Shown here one piece after another: positions 18,073-25,809 of a stretch of DNA of 64,000 nucleotides (the first letter of the stretch is position 1; each line of letters starts with the position of its first letter). The DNA comes from Trebonia sp963771985 (GTDB lineage Bacteria; Actinomycetota; Actinomycetes; Streptosporangiales; Streptosporangiaceae): assembly GCA_963771985.1 (NCBI GenBank), contig CAVYVO010000001.1, forward strand, positions 186,001-250,000. Reading direction: 5' to 3'. Made by a program: the position numbers and the translations under genes. Below the pieces are notes generated by a model. It did no database searches. It was not told where the DNA came from and saw nothing but the letters and a program-made list of their open reading frames with translations.

Positions 18073-19005
18073 ATGACCGAGCCTGCCGCGCATATCCCGC
18101 ATGACCAGCCCCCCACCGGTGCGGACGGGATGATCGTCTGTGACCGGCTGGTCCGGATCTACTCCGGCGAGGGCATCGAAGTACAGGCCCTGCAAGGGCT
18201 GGACCTGCTGATCGCGAAGGGGGAGCTGGCCGCGCTGATCGGCGCGGCGGGCAGCGGGAAATCCACGCTGGTGAACATCCTCGCCGGGCTGGACACGCCG
18301 ACGGCGGGGACGGCGTGGGTGGCTGGCCACAACCTGGGCGCGATGACCGCCCAAGAGCGGCTGGCCTACCGGCGCAGCGTCGCCGGCTTCATCTGGCAGC
18401 AGACGTCGCGGAACCTGCTGCCCTACATGACCGCCCGGCAGAACGTGCTACTGCCGATGCGGCTGAGCTCGCTCGGCCGCCGGGAGCGGCGGCGGCGCGC
18501 CGATTTCCTGCTCGGCACCCTCGGCATCGCGCACTGCGCCGACCGGACTCCGGACCGCATGTCCGGCGGTGAGCAGCAGCGTGCCGCCATCGCCACGGCG
18601 CTCGCGAACGAGCCGAAGCTGCTGCTGGCCGACGAGCCCACCGGCGAGCTGGACTCCTCGACCGCCCAGGACGTGTTCTCCGCCCTGCAGACCGCCAACA
18701 CCGAGCTCGGCGTCACGATGCTGGTGGTCACCCACGACCCGGCCGTGTCGTCGCAGGTTCGCCGGACGATCGCGATCAGGGACGGCAAGACGAGCAGCGA
18801 GACGATACGGCACGCGGCCACCGACGAGGGCGGCACGACCACGCTGCACGCACGCGAGTACGCGACGCTGGACCGGGCGGGCCGGGTTCAGCTACCGCGC
18901 GAGATGGCCAGGCGCCTCGGCATGCGGAACCGGGTCGAATTGCAGGAGGAGCCCGACCACATCGGCGTCTGGCCGGACCAGTCCGCCGATCAGGAACGGC
19001 AGTAG
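18073..19005 (+). CDS. ABC ATPase with C-terminal AbrB-like domain
   Basis: A 310-residue protein with two parts. Residues 1-240 are a MacB/LolD-type ATPase: Walker A GAAGSGKST (about 57), Q-loop in FIWQQTSRNLLPYMT, signature MSGGEQQR (about 163), Walker B LLLADEPT (about 185), H-loop VVTHDP. Residues about 264-300 (TLDRAGRVQLPREMARRLGM, then NRVELQEE) match the swapped-hairpin AbrB/SpoVT fold seen in DNA-binding antitoxins and regulators. A strong site (AAAGGAGGAGG) precedes the ATG. An AbrB-like tail on an ABC ATPase could drive dimerisation or couple transport to gene control. The tail assignment is by motif only. Confidence 0.85.
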   Translation: MTEPAAHIPHDQPPTGADGMIVCDRLVRIYSGEGIEVQALQGLDLLIAKGELAALIGAAGSGKSTLVNILAGLDTPTAGTAWVAGHNLGAMTAQERLAYRRSVAGFIWQQTSRNLLPYMTARQNVLLPMRLSSLGRRERRRRADFLLGTLGIAHCADRTPDRMSGGEQQRAAIATALANEPKLLLADEPTGELDSSTAQDVFSALQTANTELGVTMLVVTHDPAVSSQVRRTIAIRDGKTSSETIRHAATDEGGTTTLHAREYATLDRAGRVQLPREMARRLGMRNRVELQEEPDHIGVWPDQSADQERQ

Positions 19006-19031
19006 CCGCCGCATAAGCCTCCGGTGATGCC

Positions 19032-19044
19032 GAACGGACGGTGG
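19032..19044. repeat. Family B repeat, half copy
   Basis: GAACGGACGGTGG, the reverse complement of the left arm of family B copies 1 and 3, stands alone 26 bp after the ATPase-AbrB stop. No matching second arm is visible nearby. Confidence 0.5.
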
Positions 19045-19084
19045 CGCCTCACACCGCGGACACCGCTGAGCGTCTCGGCAGCAG

Positions 19085-19219
19085 TCACGACCCGTAGTAG
19101 AGCCGGTCGAGTCCGACGAGCTGGACCGACGGGTCCTTTGCCGCTCGCTCGATCAGCGTGTCGCTGAACCCGCCGCCGGGATTACCGTGAAAGTCCCTGC
19201 CGGTCCTGTGGGCCCTGGC
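19085..19219 (-). pseudogene. C-terminal gene remnant (GFSDTLIERAAKDPSVQLVG)
   Basis: The minus-strand frame from about 19219 to the stop at 19085-19087 encodes HGNPGGGFSDTLIERA, then KDPSVQLVGLDRLYYGS. This is a protein-like ending resembling the C-terminus of some ATPase or nuclease-type actinobacterial proteins. No start or upstream coding region exists, because an in-frame stop lies just before it. Its composition is that of a real coding end. I cannot name the parent family with confidence. Confidence 0.4.
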
Positions 19220-19293
19220 TCATATAATTGGAAGGTAACGGTCCGATCGTGCGCTAGCGACTGTCCGGCGTCCCGCTCCTCGTCGATTTTCGA

Positions 19294-19341
19294 TAACGTG
19301 AAGGATTTCACGGCCTATGAGGCCGATTATCTTTCACGTTA
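19294..19341. repeat. 48-bp imperfect palindrome
   Basis: The left arm (19294-19317) begins TAACGTGAAGGATTTCACGG; the right arm (19318-19341) mirrors it, ending ATCTTTCACGTTA. It sits between two minus-strand gene remnants and overlaps the stop of the second. It could be a transcription terminator for the lost gene or the footprint of a small mobile element. Confidence 0.6.
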
Positions 19342-19479
19342 GTTCGATCTTGGCGCCATGTCGCTGACCGCGCGAACGCTCAGACCTGCCCGCTCAGCGA
19401 GTTCCTCCTGAGTCAGTCCCGCGCCAACCCGGCAGCGGCGCAACTGCAGACCGAACCCTCGATCCTGCCCACCGCCCAC
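19339..19479 (-). pseudogene. Truncated XRE-type helix-turn-helix (AfsR/LuxR-like N-terminus)
   Basis: From GTG 19479 the minus strand encodes about 46 residues: GFGLQLRRCRVGAGLTQEEL, then AERAGLSVRAVSDM, ending APRSN and a stop. The LTQEELAERAGLSVRAVSD core is the classic N-terminal HTH of actinobacterial regulators that continue into an NB-ARC ATPase. Here the protein stops right after the recognition helix, so everything downstream is lost. AAGGAAAGG lies upstream. It is most likely a leftover of a large regulator; a very small functional HTH protein cannot be excluded. Confidence 0.55.
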
Positions 19480-19609
19480 GATGTCCCTTGCTTCACATAT
19501 GGGAGCCTTTCCTTCCTGCTTTCCTACCTATCCAGACCATGCACGACCGCGAACTTCGTGTCCGAAGATTGATTAGATCGAGACTTCCCTGTGCCCGGGC
19601 TCGGAGGAA

Positions 19610-19658
19610 CCACCGTCCGTTCCGGATAAAAAGATTTTTTTAGCGGAACGGACCGTGG
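19610..19658. repeat. Family B inverted repeat, copy 2
   Basis: CCACCGTCCGTTC (19610-19622) pairs with GAACGGACCGTGG (19646-19658) around the AT-rich loop TAAAAAGATTTTTTTA, which can itself pair. It lies about 120 bp before the beta-helix gene, the one full copy that is not close behind a stop codon. Confidence 0.8.
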
Positions 19659-19776
19659 CTTCTCATCCAGGCCCTCAGTGATCCCTCAGCGTGGCCGGTC
19701 CCGCTTTGGGCCTAGCGGTAGCCAGGCGGCAGTTCTAAGGTCTTCCTGAGAATCGCCGTCTAACGGAGGCGCCCTG

Positions 19777-21516
19777 ATGGTGAGCATCCGCCGTAGTATG
19801 CGCATGGTTTCCGCGTCCGGAGCGGTCGCGCTCGGGTGCGGCGCGCTGCTGGCCCTGACGACATCGCCTGGCGTGGCCGCCGCCGGCAGCTGGGGTTCGA
19901 AGGTACTGCTGGTCGGGACGTTCCACGGCAAGGCGGGACAGTTCACGACCATCCAGGCCGCCGTCAACGCGGCGCGGCCCGGCGACTGGATCCTGGTCGG
20001 CCCGGGCGACTACCACGAGGACGCCGACCAGACCGGCCCGTACGGCAATCCCGGTGACGGCGCTATGGGCGGCGTCTACATCGCCAAATCCGGCATTACC
20101 CTGCGCGGCATGAACCGCGACACGGTCATCGTCGACGGCACCAGGAAGGGGTCGGCGCCGTGCAGCTCAAAGCCGTCGGCGCAGGACTACGGCAGGCTCG
20201 GGAAGAACGGCGTCCCCGTCGGGCGCAACGGGATCCTGGTCTGGAAGGCGAACGACGTGAGCGTGGAGAACCTCACCGTCTGCAACTTCATGGCCGGCAC
20301 GGGGGCTTCCGGCAACCAGATCTGGTGGAACGGCGGTGACGAATCAGGCAAGATCGGCCTTACCGGGTACTGGGGGAGCTACCTCACGGCGACGTCGACG
20401 TTCGTCAAGAACGAGGCCACCGCCGCCGAGTACGGGGTCTTCGCCAGCAACTCGGCAGGGCCGGCGAGCTGGAACGTGCTGTACGCGAGCAACATGAACG
20501 ACTCGGGCACGTACGTGGGCGCGTGCAAGCGGCAGTGCGACGTGGTCATGGACCACATGTGGATGGAGAACAACGCGCTCGGCTATTCGGGCACGAACTC
20601 CGGCGGCACCATCGTCATCGAGAACTCCCAGTTCGACGACAACCAGGACGGCCTTGACACCAACACCGCGGTCGTCGGGGACCCGCCCGCACCGCAGGAC
20701 GGCCGGTGCCTGAACGGCAAGACCAGCCCCGTCACGCACACCACCTCATGCTGGGTGGTGGTGAACAACTACATTCACAACAACAACAACGCCACGGCCC
20801 CGGCGGCGGGCAGCGCCGCCGCCGGTCCCGTCGGGACCGGGATGACGATCTCGGGCGGCCGTTTCGACACCGTCATGAACAACTACGTCGCCGACAACGG
20901 GGCCTGGGGCGTGCTGTTCGTCCCGTACGCTCAGCAGGGCACGCCGAGCCTGGGGCAGACCTGCGCCGGCGCCGGCGGCCATCAGGTGCCGGGCCTCGGC
21001 TGCGTGCTGGACCCCCAGGGCGACGCGCTGCTGCACAACGTCTTCCACCACAACGGCTACTTCGGCAACCCGTCCAACTCTGACTTCGGGCAGATCACGC
21101 TGTTCGGCGGCGAGCCGGAGAATTGCTTCGCGGGAAACCACGCGCCCGACGGCAGCGCTCCCGCCAACCTGGAGAAGATCCAGCCGCGCTGCGGGGGCAC
21201 CACCACCGCCGGGAACTCCGGCGGCGCGCTGCTCGAGCAGGTGCTGTGCGACACCGGACTGGGAGCTTGCCCGCCGGGCGCGCACTACCCGAAGCCGGGC
21301 GAGAAGGTGGTACTGAAGCGGCTGCCCGCAAGCCTGCCCACGATGCCCGACCCCTGTGCGGGAGTGCCGGCCAACCCGTGGTGCCCCAGCCCGGCCACGC
21401 ACGGCAGCGGCGGCGGCTACCGCGCGGCCGCGGCCGCCGGGACGACCGCGAGCCTGCTCGCGGTTCCGGCACTGCGGCCCCGCCGGGCGCGCGCCACCAG
21501 AAGGGAACTCGCCTAA
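19777..21516 (+). CDS. Secreted right-handed beta-helix repeat protein
   Basis: A 579-residue protein with a signal peptide (residues 1 to about 36, ending SPGVAAAGSW). It then has the motif FTTIQAAVNAARPGDWILVG, which begins the pectate-lyase-like beta-helix fold, and repeated Asn-ladder turns (VENLTVCNF, VIENSQFDDNQDG, VVNNYIHNNNN, VMNNYVADNGAWG). Many Cys pairs (SAPCSSK, CKRQCD, GRCLNG, TSCWV) fit an exported, disulfide-stabilised protein. The Pro/Gly-rich tail ends in a short hydrophobic stretch and RRARATRRELA, a possible membrane anchor. It may bind or cleave a polysaccharide; no catalytic residues can be assigned. Confidence 0.85.
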   Translation: MVSIRRSMRMVSASGAVALGCGALLALTTSPGVAAAGSWGSKVLLVGTFHGKAGQFTTIQAAVNAARPGDWILVGPGDYHEDADQTGPYGNPGDGAMGGVYIAKSGITLRGMNRDTVIVDGTRKGSAPCSSKPSAQDYGRLGKNGVPVGRNGILVWKANDVSVENLTVCNFMAGTGASGNQIWWNGGDESGKIGLTGYWGSYLTATSTFVKNEATAAEYGVFASNSAGPASWNVLYASNMNDSGTYVGACKRQCDVVMDHMWMENNALGYSGTNSGGTIVIENSQFDDNQDGLDTNTAVVGDPPAPQDGRCLNGKTSPVTHTTSCWVVVNNYIHNNNNATAPAAGSAAAGPVGTGMTISGGRFDTVMNNYVADNGAWGVLFVPYAQQGTPSLGQTCAGAGGHQVPGLGCVLDPQGDALLHNVFHHNGYFGNPSNSDFGQITLFGGEPENCFAGNHAPDGSAPANLEKIQPRCGGTTTAGNSGGALLEQVLCDTGLGACPPGAHYPKPGEKVVLKRLPASLPTMPDPCAGVPANPWCPSPATHGSGGGYRAAAAAGTTASLLAVPALRPRRARATRRELA

Positions 21517-21530
21517 CCCGTCGGCCGGCA

Positions 21531-21581
21531 GGCCGACTGCGCAATCGACCTGCTCTAGCGTGGTCGATTGCGCGATCGGCC
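21531..21581. repeat. Family A palindromic repeat, copy 3 (inverted)
   Basis: Two 20-bp palindromes separated by TGCTCTAGCGT, the reverse complement of the spacer type in copies 1 and 2. It begins 15 bp after the beta-helix stop. Confidence 0.85.
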
Positions 21582-21662
21582 CGCCGCGGGTCCGGGCCGG
21601 CGTAGTGCCCTGACCGCTCCGCCAGCGCAGCCAGACGGCCGGTGTTCACGAGCGGGGCATCG

Positions 21663-21702
21663 GGGACCAAGGACCTTGCGTGCCCGGGCCGAAGGTCCCT
21701 GG
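21663..21702. promoter_or_regulatory. Inverted repeat resembling DevR/DosR boxes
   Basis: ACCAAGGACCTT and AAGGTCCCTGGT flank a GC-rich centre. Read in reverse, the right half gives GGGACCTTCGGCCC, which resembles the box bound by actinobacterial DevR-type dormancy regulators; the left half (GGGGACCAAGGACC) is a weaker match. It lies about 180 bp before the alpha/beta hydrolase gene. It could equally be a simple hairpin. The rest of the 368-bp gap shows no gene. Confidence 0.35.
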
Positions 21703-21884
21703 TACAGCCCGGCCGCCACCGCGCATCGTTACGTCATCCGCGCCGAGCCCCCGCGCGAAATCCTGGCGGCGAGGCTTGGCGGGCGGCAAGGCATTATCTT
21801 TCCCGTCGGCGATGTCGCGCAGGTTCCTGATAGAGAACCAAGCGGGCCAGGAGCCTGCTAGGCCCGATCGGAAGGCGTCTTGCC

Positions 21885-23060
21885 GTGATGGTTGACCAGT
21901 CCGGCGTTTCGCCGGGGACACCCGCATCGCCTGATCCTCAGGCTCGTCCCCCCTCTGCGGTACGTGCTGTGCACGGTCTGCTGGGCCGCGGCCGTGACCT
22001 GGTTGTCGGCTTGCCCGCAGCGGTCGCGGGCTCGGGGCTGGCGCAGGTGCGGCGGCTGGCCGTTGCGACAGCAGGCCAGCCGGCTGCCGGTCCGGGCGCG
22101 GGCGGTGGCGACGTGCGGGCGCTTGGCGTGGGGACCCACTCGCGGTGGGCTGACCTGGACGGCCCCCTCCACTACCTCGACTTCGGCGGGCCGGCCGGCG
22201 GGCCGACAGCCGTGTGCGTCCACGGGCTGGCCGGATCGGCGGTGAACTGGTCGGCGATCGCCCCGCTGCTGGCCGGCACCTGCCGGATGCTCGCGGTGGA
22301 CCTGCCCGGCCATGGCCTCACCCAGTCACAAGGACGCGACACGGGCGTACCGGCCATGCGTGCCCTGCTGCACCGGTTCATCGAAGCGGTGGCGCCGGGC
22401 CCGGTGATACTGTTCGGCAACTCGATGGGCGGGATGATCTCGCTGCTTGAAGCCAGTACCGTCCCCGCCGCCGTGGCCGGCGTGGTGCTGATGGACCCGG
22501 TCCTGCCGCTGGTGCCGGCAGTGCCGGACCACTACGTCACCCCTATGCTCGCCGCCTACGCGGCGCCGGGGCTGGGCCCGCTGCTGATGAGCCTCCGCCG
22601 CCGCCGCTCCCCCGAAGACCTAGTCGACAGCATCCTGTCGCTCTGTTGCGTGGATACCTCCCGGGTGCCCGCCGGGGTCATCGCCCAGCATGTCACGGTG
22701 GCCCGGCAGGCGCTGTCGCTGCCCACGACCGAGGACGAGATCTCCGCCTCAGCCCGTTCCATGATCGCCATCTTCGCCGGCGACCTGCGCAACGGGGTGT
22801 ACCGGCGGGCGATCGGCTCCATCACCTGCCCGGTGCTGCTGCTGCATGGCACGCGCGACCGGCTTGTGCCCATAACTGTTGCCCGGGCGGCTGCGCGCGC
22901 CAACCCGGCCTGGACGATGATCGAGATGCCCGGCGTGGGCCACGTACCCCAGCTCGAAGCCCCCGGTGACACCGCCAGCGCCATCATCGGCTGGCTCGGC
23001 GCCGTCGGCCAGCCCGCAGCCCTGGCGGCCAGCCCGGCATCCCCCGCCCGGCCCGCCTGA
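21885..23060 (+). CDS. Alpha/beta hydrolase
   Basis: A 391-residue alpha/beta hydrolase. The oxyanion region is VCVHGLAGSAVNW (about residue 110), the nucleophile elbow GNSMGG (about 177-182, Ser catalytic), the acid is in HGTRDRLVP (about 325), and the His in GVGHVPQLEAP (about 352). An N-terminal extension of about 85 residues is Pro/Ala/Gly-rich and partly hydrophobic and has no counterpart in the core family. The start is GTG 21885 or ATG 21888. It is probably an esterase or lipase-like enzyme; substrate unknown. It converges on the ethylmalonyl-CoA operon with a 17-bp gap. Confidence 0.85.
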   Translation: MMVDQSGVSPGTPASPDPQARPPSAVRAVHGLLGRGRDLVVGLPAAVAGSGLAQVRRLAVATAGQPAAGPGAGGGDVRALGVGTHSRWADLDGPLHYLDFGGPAGGPTAVCVHGLAGSAVNWSAIAPLLAGTCRMLAVDLPGHGLTQSQGRDTGVPAMRALLHRFIEAVAPGPVILFGNSMGGMISLLEASTVPAAVAGVVLMDPVLPLVPAVPDHYVTPMLAAYAAPGLGPLLMSLRRRRSPEDLVDSILSLCCVDTSRVPAGVIAQHVTVARQALSLPTTEDEISASARSMIAIFAGDLRNGVYRRAIGSITCPVLLLHGTRDRLVPITVARAAARANPAWTMIEMPGVGHVPQLEAPGDTASAIIGWLGAVGQPAALAASPASPARPA

Positions 23061-23077
23061 ACCCGCACCGCCCGCGT

Positions 23078-24280
23078 TCAGCCGACGATCTTGTACTCTT
23101 CCAGCAGCCGGCGTCCCACGATCATCTTCTGGATCTCCGCGGTACCTTCACCGATCAGGAGCATCGGCGCCTCCCGGTAAAGACGCTCGATCTCATACTC
23201 CTTGGAGAAGCCGTACCCGCCGTGGATGCGGAAGGAGTCCTCCACGACCTCCTTGCCGTACTCGGACGCGAGGTACTTGGCCATCCCCGCCTCCAGGTCG
23301 TTGCGACGGCCTGAGTCTTTCCGGCGTGCCGCCATGACCATCATCTGGTGGGCCGCCTCGACCTTGGTCGCCATCTCGGCCAGCTTGAACTGAATTGCCT
23401 GGTGCTCGGCGATCGGCTTGCCGAAGGCGTATCGCTGCTGCGCGTAGGCGATGGCAAGCTCGAAGGCGCGGAGCCCGACCCCGCAGCCGCGGGCCGCCAC
23501 ATTGACGCGGCCGACCTCAACGCCATCCATCATCTGGTAGAAGCCGCGGCCGGTACTGCCGCCTAGCACCCGGCTGGCTGGGACACGGACGTCAGTGAGG
23601 ATCAGCTCGGTAGTATCGACGCCCTTATAGCCCATCTTCTCGATCTTCCCCGGCACTGTCAGCCCGGGAACCATCTGATTGGCGCCGAAGCCCGGCTCTT
23701 TCTCGATCAAGAAGGTGGTCATGTTCCGGTGCGGAGCGTCATGGCCGTCGTCCGTGTGGCACAGCAGCGCCACGAGGTTGGAGGTGCCGCCGTTCGTCAG
23801 CCACATCTTCTGGCCGTTGATCACGTAATCATCGCCGTCGCGAACCGCCCTGGTGCGGATCGCCGACACATCCGAGCCCAGTCCCGGTTCCGACATGGAG
23901 AAGGCGCCGCGCACCTCGCCGGCCGCCATCCTGGGCAGGAAGTACTCCTTCTGCTCCTGGGTGCCGTGGCGGGCGATCATGTGCGCGACGATGAAGTGAG
24001 TGTTGATGATGCCCGACACGGACATCCAGCCTCGGGCGATTTCCTCTACCACCAGGGCATAGATGAGCAGCGAAGCCCCGAGGCCGCCGTACTCCTCGGG
24101 GATGGTCAGCCCGAACAAGCCGAGCTGCTTCATCCCCTCCACGATCTGGACGGGGTATTCGTCCCTGTGCTCCAACTCGGTAGCGACCGGAATGATCTCC
24201 TTGGCGACAAAGTCCCGCACCGTGGCGAGGATGTCCTGCTCGGACTCGGTCAGGCCTTCGGTCTGTGCGAGGCGTCCCAT
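23078..24280 (-). CDS. mcd: Acyl-CoA dehydrogenase, probable methylsuccinyl-CoA dehydrogenase
   Basis: A 400-residue acyl-CoA dehydrogenase. The FAD-binding segments MSEPGLGSDVSAIRT and WLTNGGTSN are present, and the C-terminal RIHGGYGFSKEYEIERLYRE leads to IGEGTAEIQK, where the Glu is the catalytic base position. It is the last gene of the operon with ccr, meaA, a CoA-ester lyase and a MaoC hydratase. By that context it should oxidise (2S)-methylsuccinyl-CoA to mesaconyl-CoA in the ethylmalonyl-CoA pathway. Streptomyces operons with this gene order are known; the specific substrate is inferred from neighbours. It is shorter than the proteobacterial Mcd. Confidence 0.82.
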   Translation of the reverse strand: MGRLAQTEGLTESEQDILATVRDFVAKEIIPVATELEHRDEYPVQIVEGMKQLGLFGLTIPEEYGGLGASLLIYALVVEEIARGWMSVSGIINTHFIVAHMIARHGTQEQKEYFLPRMAAGEVRGAFSMSEPGLGSDVSAIRTRAVRDGDDYVINGQKMWLTNGGTSNLVALLCHTDDGHDAPHRNMTTFLIEKEPGFGANQMVPGLTVPGKIEKMGYKGVDTTELILTDVRVPASRVLGGSTGRGFYQMMDGVEVGRVNVAARGCGVGLRAFELAIAYAQQRYAFGKPIAEHQAIQFKLAEMATKVEAAHQMMVMAARRKDSGRRNDLEAGMAKYLASEYGKEVVEDSFRIHGGYGFSKEYEIERLYREAPMLLIGEGTAEIQKMIVGRRLLEEYKIVG

Positions 24281-24296
24281 GGCAGGCTCCTTGGGG

Positions 24297-24800
24297 TCAG
24301 CTGGCGGTCTCGGGGCGGCCGGGCTGCTCGCCGCCGCGTTCCTTGATGTAGGTCTCGGTTGGCACCATAACCTTGCGGCGGAACACGCACACCAGGGTGC
24401 CGTCCTGCTTGTAGCCGCGGGTCTCGACCTGGACGATACCCCGGTCGCTCTTTGACGTGGACGGCCATTTGCCGAGCACGGTGGTCTCGCCGTAGATGGT
24501 GTCGCCGTGGAACGTCGGCGCCACGTGCTTCAGCGACTCGACCTCCAGGTTCGCTATTGCCTTGCCCGAGACGTCCGGCACCGACATGCCGAGCAGCAGC
24601 GAATAGACATAGTTGCCCACCACTACGTTCTGGCGGAAGTCGGTGGTCTGCCCGGCGTAGTTCGCGTCCAGGTGGAGCGGGTGGTGGTTCATGGTGAGCA
24701 GGCAGAACAGGTGGTCGTCGTACTCGGTGACCGTCTTCCCTGGCCAGTGCCTGTAGACCGCGCCGACCTCGAATTCCTCGAATGTCCGTCCGAACTTCAT
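24297..24800 (-). CDS. MaoC-family hydratase, probable mesaconyl-CoA hydratase
   Basis: A 167-residue single hot-dog-domain protein. The MaoC hydratase motif appears as YDDHLFCLLTMNHHPLHLDA, with the Asp-His pair expected for catalysis (about residues 27-48), followed by GNYVYSLLLGMSV. ATG 24800 is chosen: CAGGAG precedes it, and it overlaps the upstream stop by 4 bp, while longer forms read into the neighbouring gene. In the ethylmalonyl-CoA pathway it would hydrate mesaconyl-CoA to beta-methylmalyl-CoA. It is about half the length of the proteobacterial two-domain Mch. Confidence 0.85.
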   Translation of the reverse strand: MKFGRTFEEFEVGAVYRHWPGKTVTEYDDHLFCLLTMNHHPLHLDANYAGQTTDFRQNVVVGNYVYSLLLGMSVPDVSGKAIANLEVESLKHVAPTFHGDTIYGETTVLGKWPSTSKSDRGIVQVETRGYKQDGTLVCVFRRKVMVPTETYIKERGGEQPGRPETAS

Positions 24801-25798
24801 CGCGGCAACTCCTGAGGTGGCTCGAACTTGGAGGTACGCCGCAGGCCGGCGGCCCGGCCCTTGCCCGCGATCACCAGGGCTATCTTGCGTGAGGCCTCGT
24901 CGATCATCTCGTCGCCGAGCATGGCCGATCCCCTGGCGCCGCCCGCCGCCGAGGTGCACCACTCGTAGGCGTCCAGGATCAGCTCCGCGTGGTCGTAGTC
25001 CTCCTGCGACGGGGAGAAGATCTCGTTGGCGGCGGCGATCTGGTCGGGGTGCAGCACCCACTTGCCGTCGTAGCCCAGGGCGGCAGCGCGGCGGGCGACC
25101 TCGCGGAACCCGTCAACGTTGCGGATCTGCAGGTAGGGGCCGTCGATGGCCTGCAGGTCATTGGCACGGGCGGCCATCAGAATGCGCATGAGGATGTAGT
25201 GGTAAGCGTCCGCCGGGTAGCCGGGAGGCTGCTCGCCGACCACCAGCGACCTCATGTTGATCGAGGCCATGAAGTCCGCGGGACCGAAGATGATGGTCTC
25301 CAGCCGCGGTGAGGAGGAGGCAATCTCATCGACGTTCACCAGGCCCCTGGCGTTCTCGATCTGGGCTTCGATGCCGATCCGGCCGACCTCGAAGCCCATT
25401 GTCTTCTCGATCTGGGTGAGCAGCAGGTCCAGCGCTCTCACCTGCCCGGCGTCCTGCACTTTCGGCAGCATGATGCAGTCCAGGTTGGGGCCCGCGCCCT
25501 CGACCACCGTGATCACGTCCCGGTAGGTCCAGTGGGTGGTCCAGTCGTTGACCCGGACAACGCGGGTCTTGCCGCTCCAGTCGCCGTTGTTGAGCGCGTC
25601 GACGATAAGGCCACGGGCGCTCTCCTTGACCAGCGGCGCGCAGGCGTCCTCCAGGTCCAGGAACACCTGGTCCGCGGGCAGGCTCTGGGCCTTCTCAAGG
25701 AAACGCGGGCTGCTGCCGGGGACGGCCAGGCAGGAGCGGCGCGGCCGCAGGCGCAGGCTGCCAGTCGCGGCGGCAGGTGCGGTCATTTCGGTAGTCAT
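24797..25798 (-). CDS. mcl: HpcH/HpaI-CitE family CoA-ester lyase, probable beta-methylmalyl-CoA lyase
   Basis: A 333-residue TIM-barrel protein of the citrate-lyase-beta/malyl-CoA lyase family. It opens with RRSCLAVPGSSPRFLEKAQS, then DQVFLDLEDACAP (metal-linked Glu/Asp), VRVNDW (Arg for substrate), IEAQIENARGLVNVDEI (Glu ligand), and IIFGPADFMASI (Asp ligand). ATG 25798 gives the usual length. In this operon it should split beta-methylmalyl-CoA into glyoxylate and propionyl-CoA, and perhaps malyl-CoA too. It overlaps the MaoC gene by 4 bp. Confidence 0.87.
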   Translation of the reverse strand: MTTEMTAPAAATGSLRLRPRRSCLAVPGSSPRFLEKAQSLPADQVFLDLEDACAPLVKESARGLIVDALNNGDWSGKTRVVRVNDWTTHWTYRDVITVVEGAGPNLDCIMLPKVQDAGQVRALDLLLTQIEKTMGFEVGRIGIEAQIENARGLVNVDEIASSSPRLETIIFGPADFMASINMRSLVVGEQPPGYPADAYHYILMRILMAARANDLQAIDGPYLQIRNVDGFREVARRAAALGYDGKWVLHPDQIAAANEIFSPSQEDYDHAELILDAYEWCTSAAGGARGSAMLGDEMIDEASRKIALVIAGKGRAAGLRRTSKFEPPQELPR

Positions 25799-25809
25799 GT
25801 CAGGTCGCC

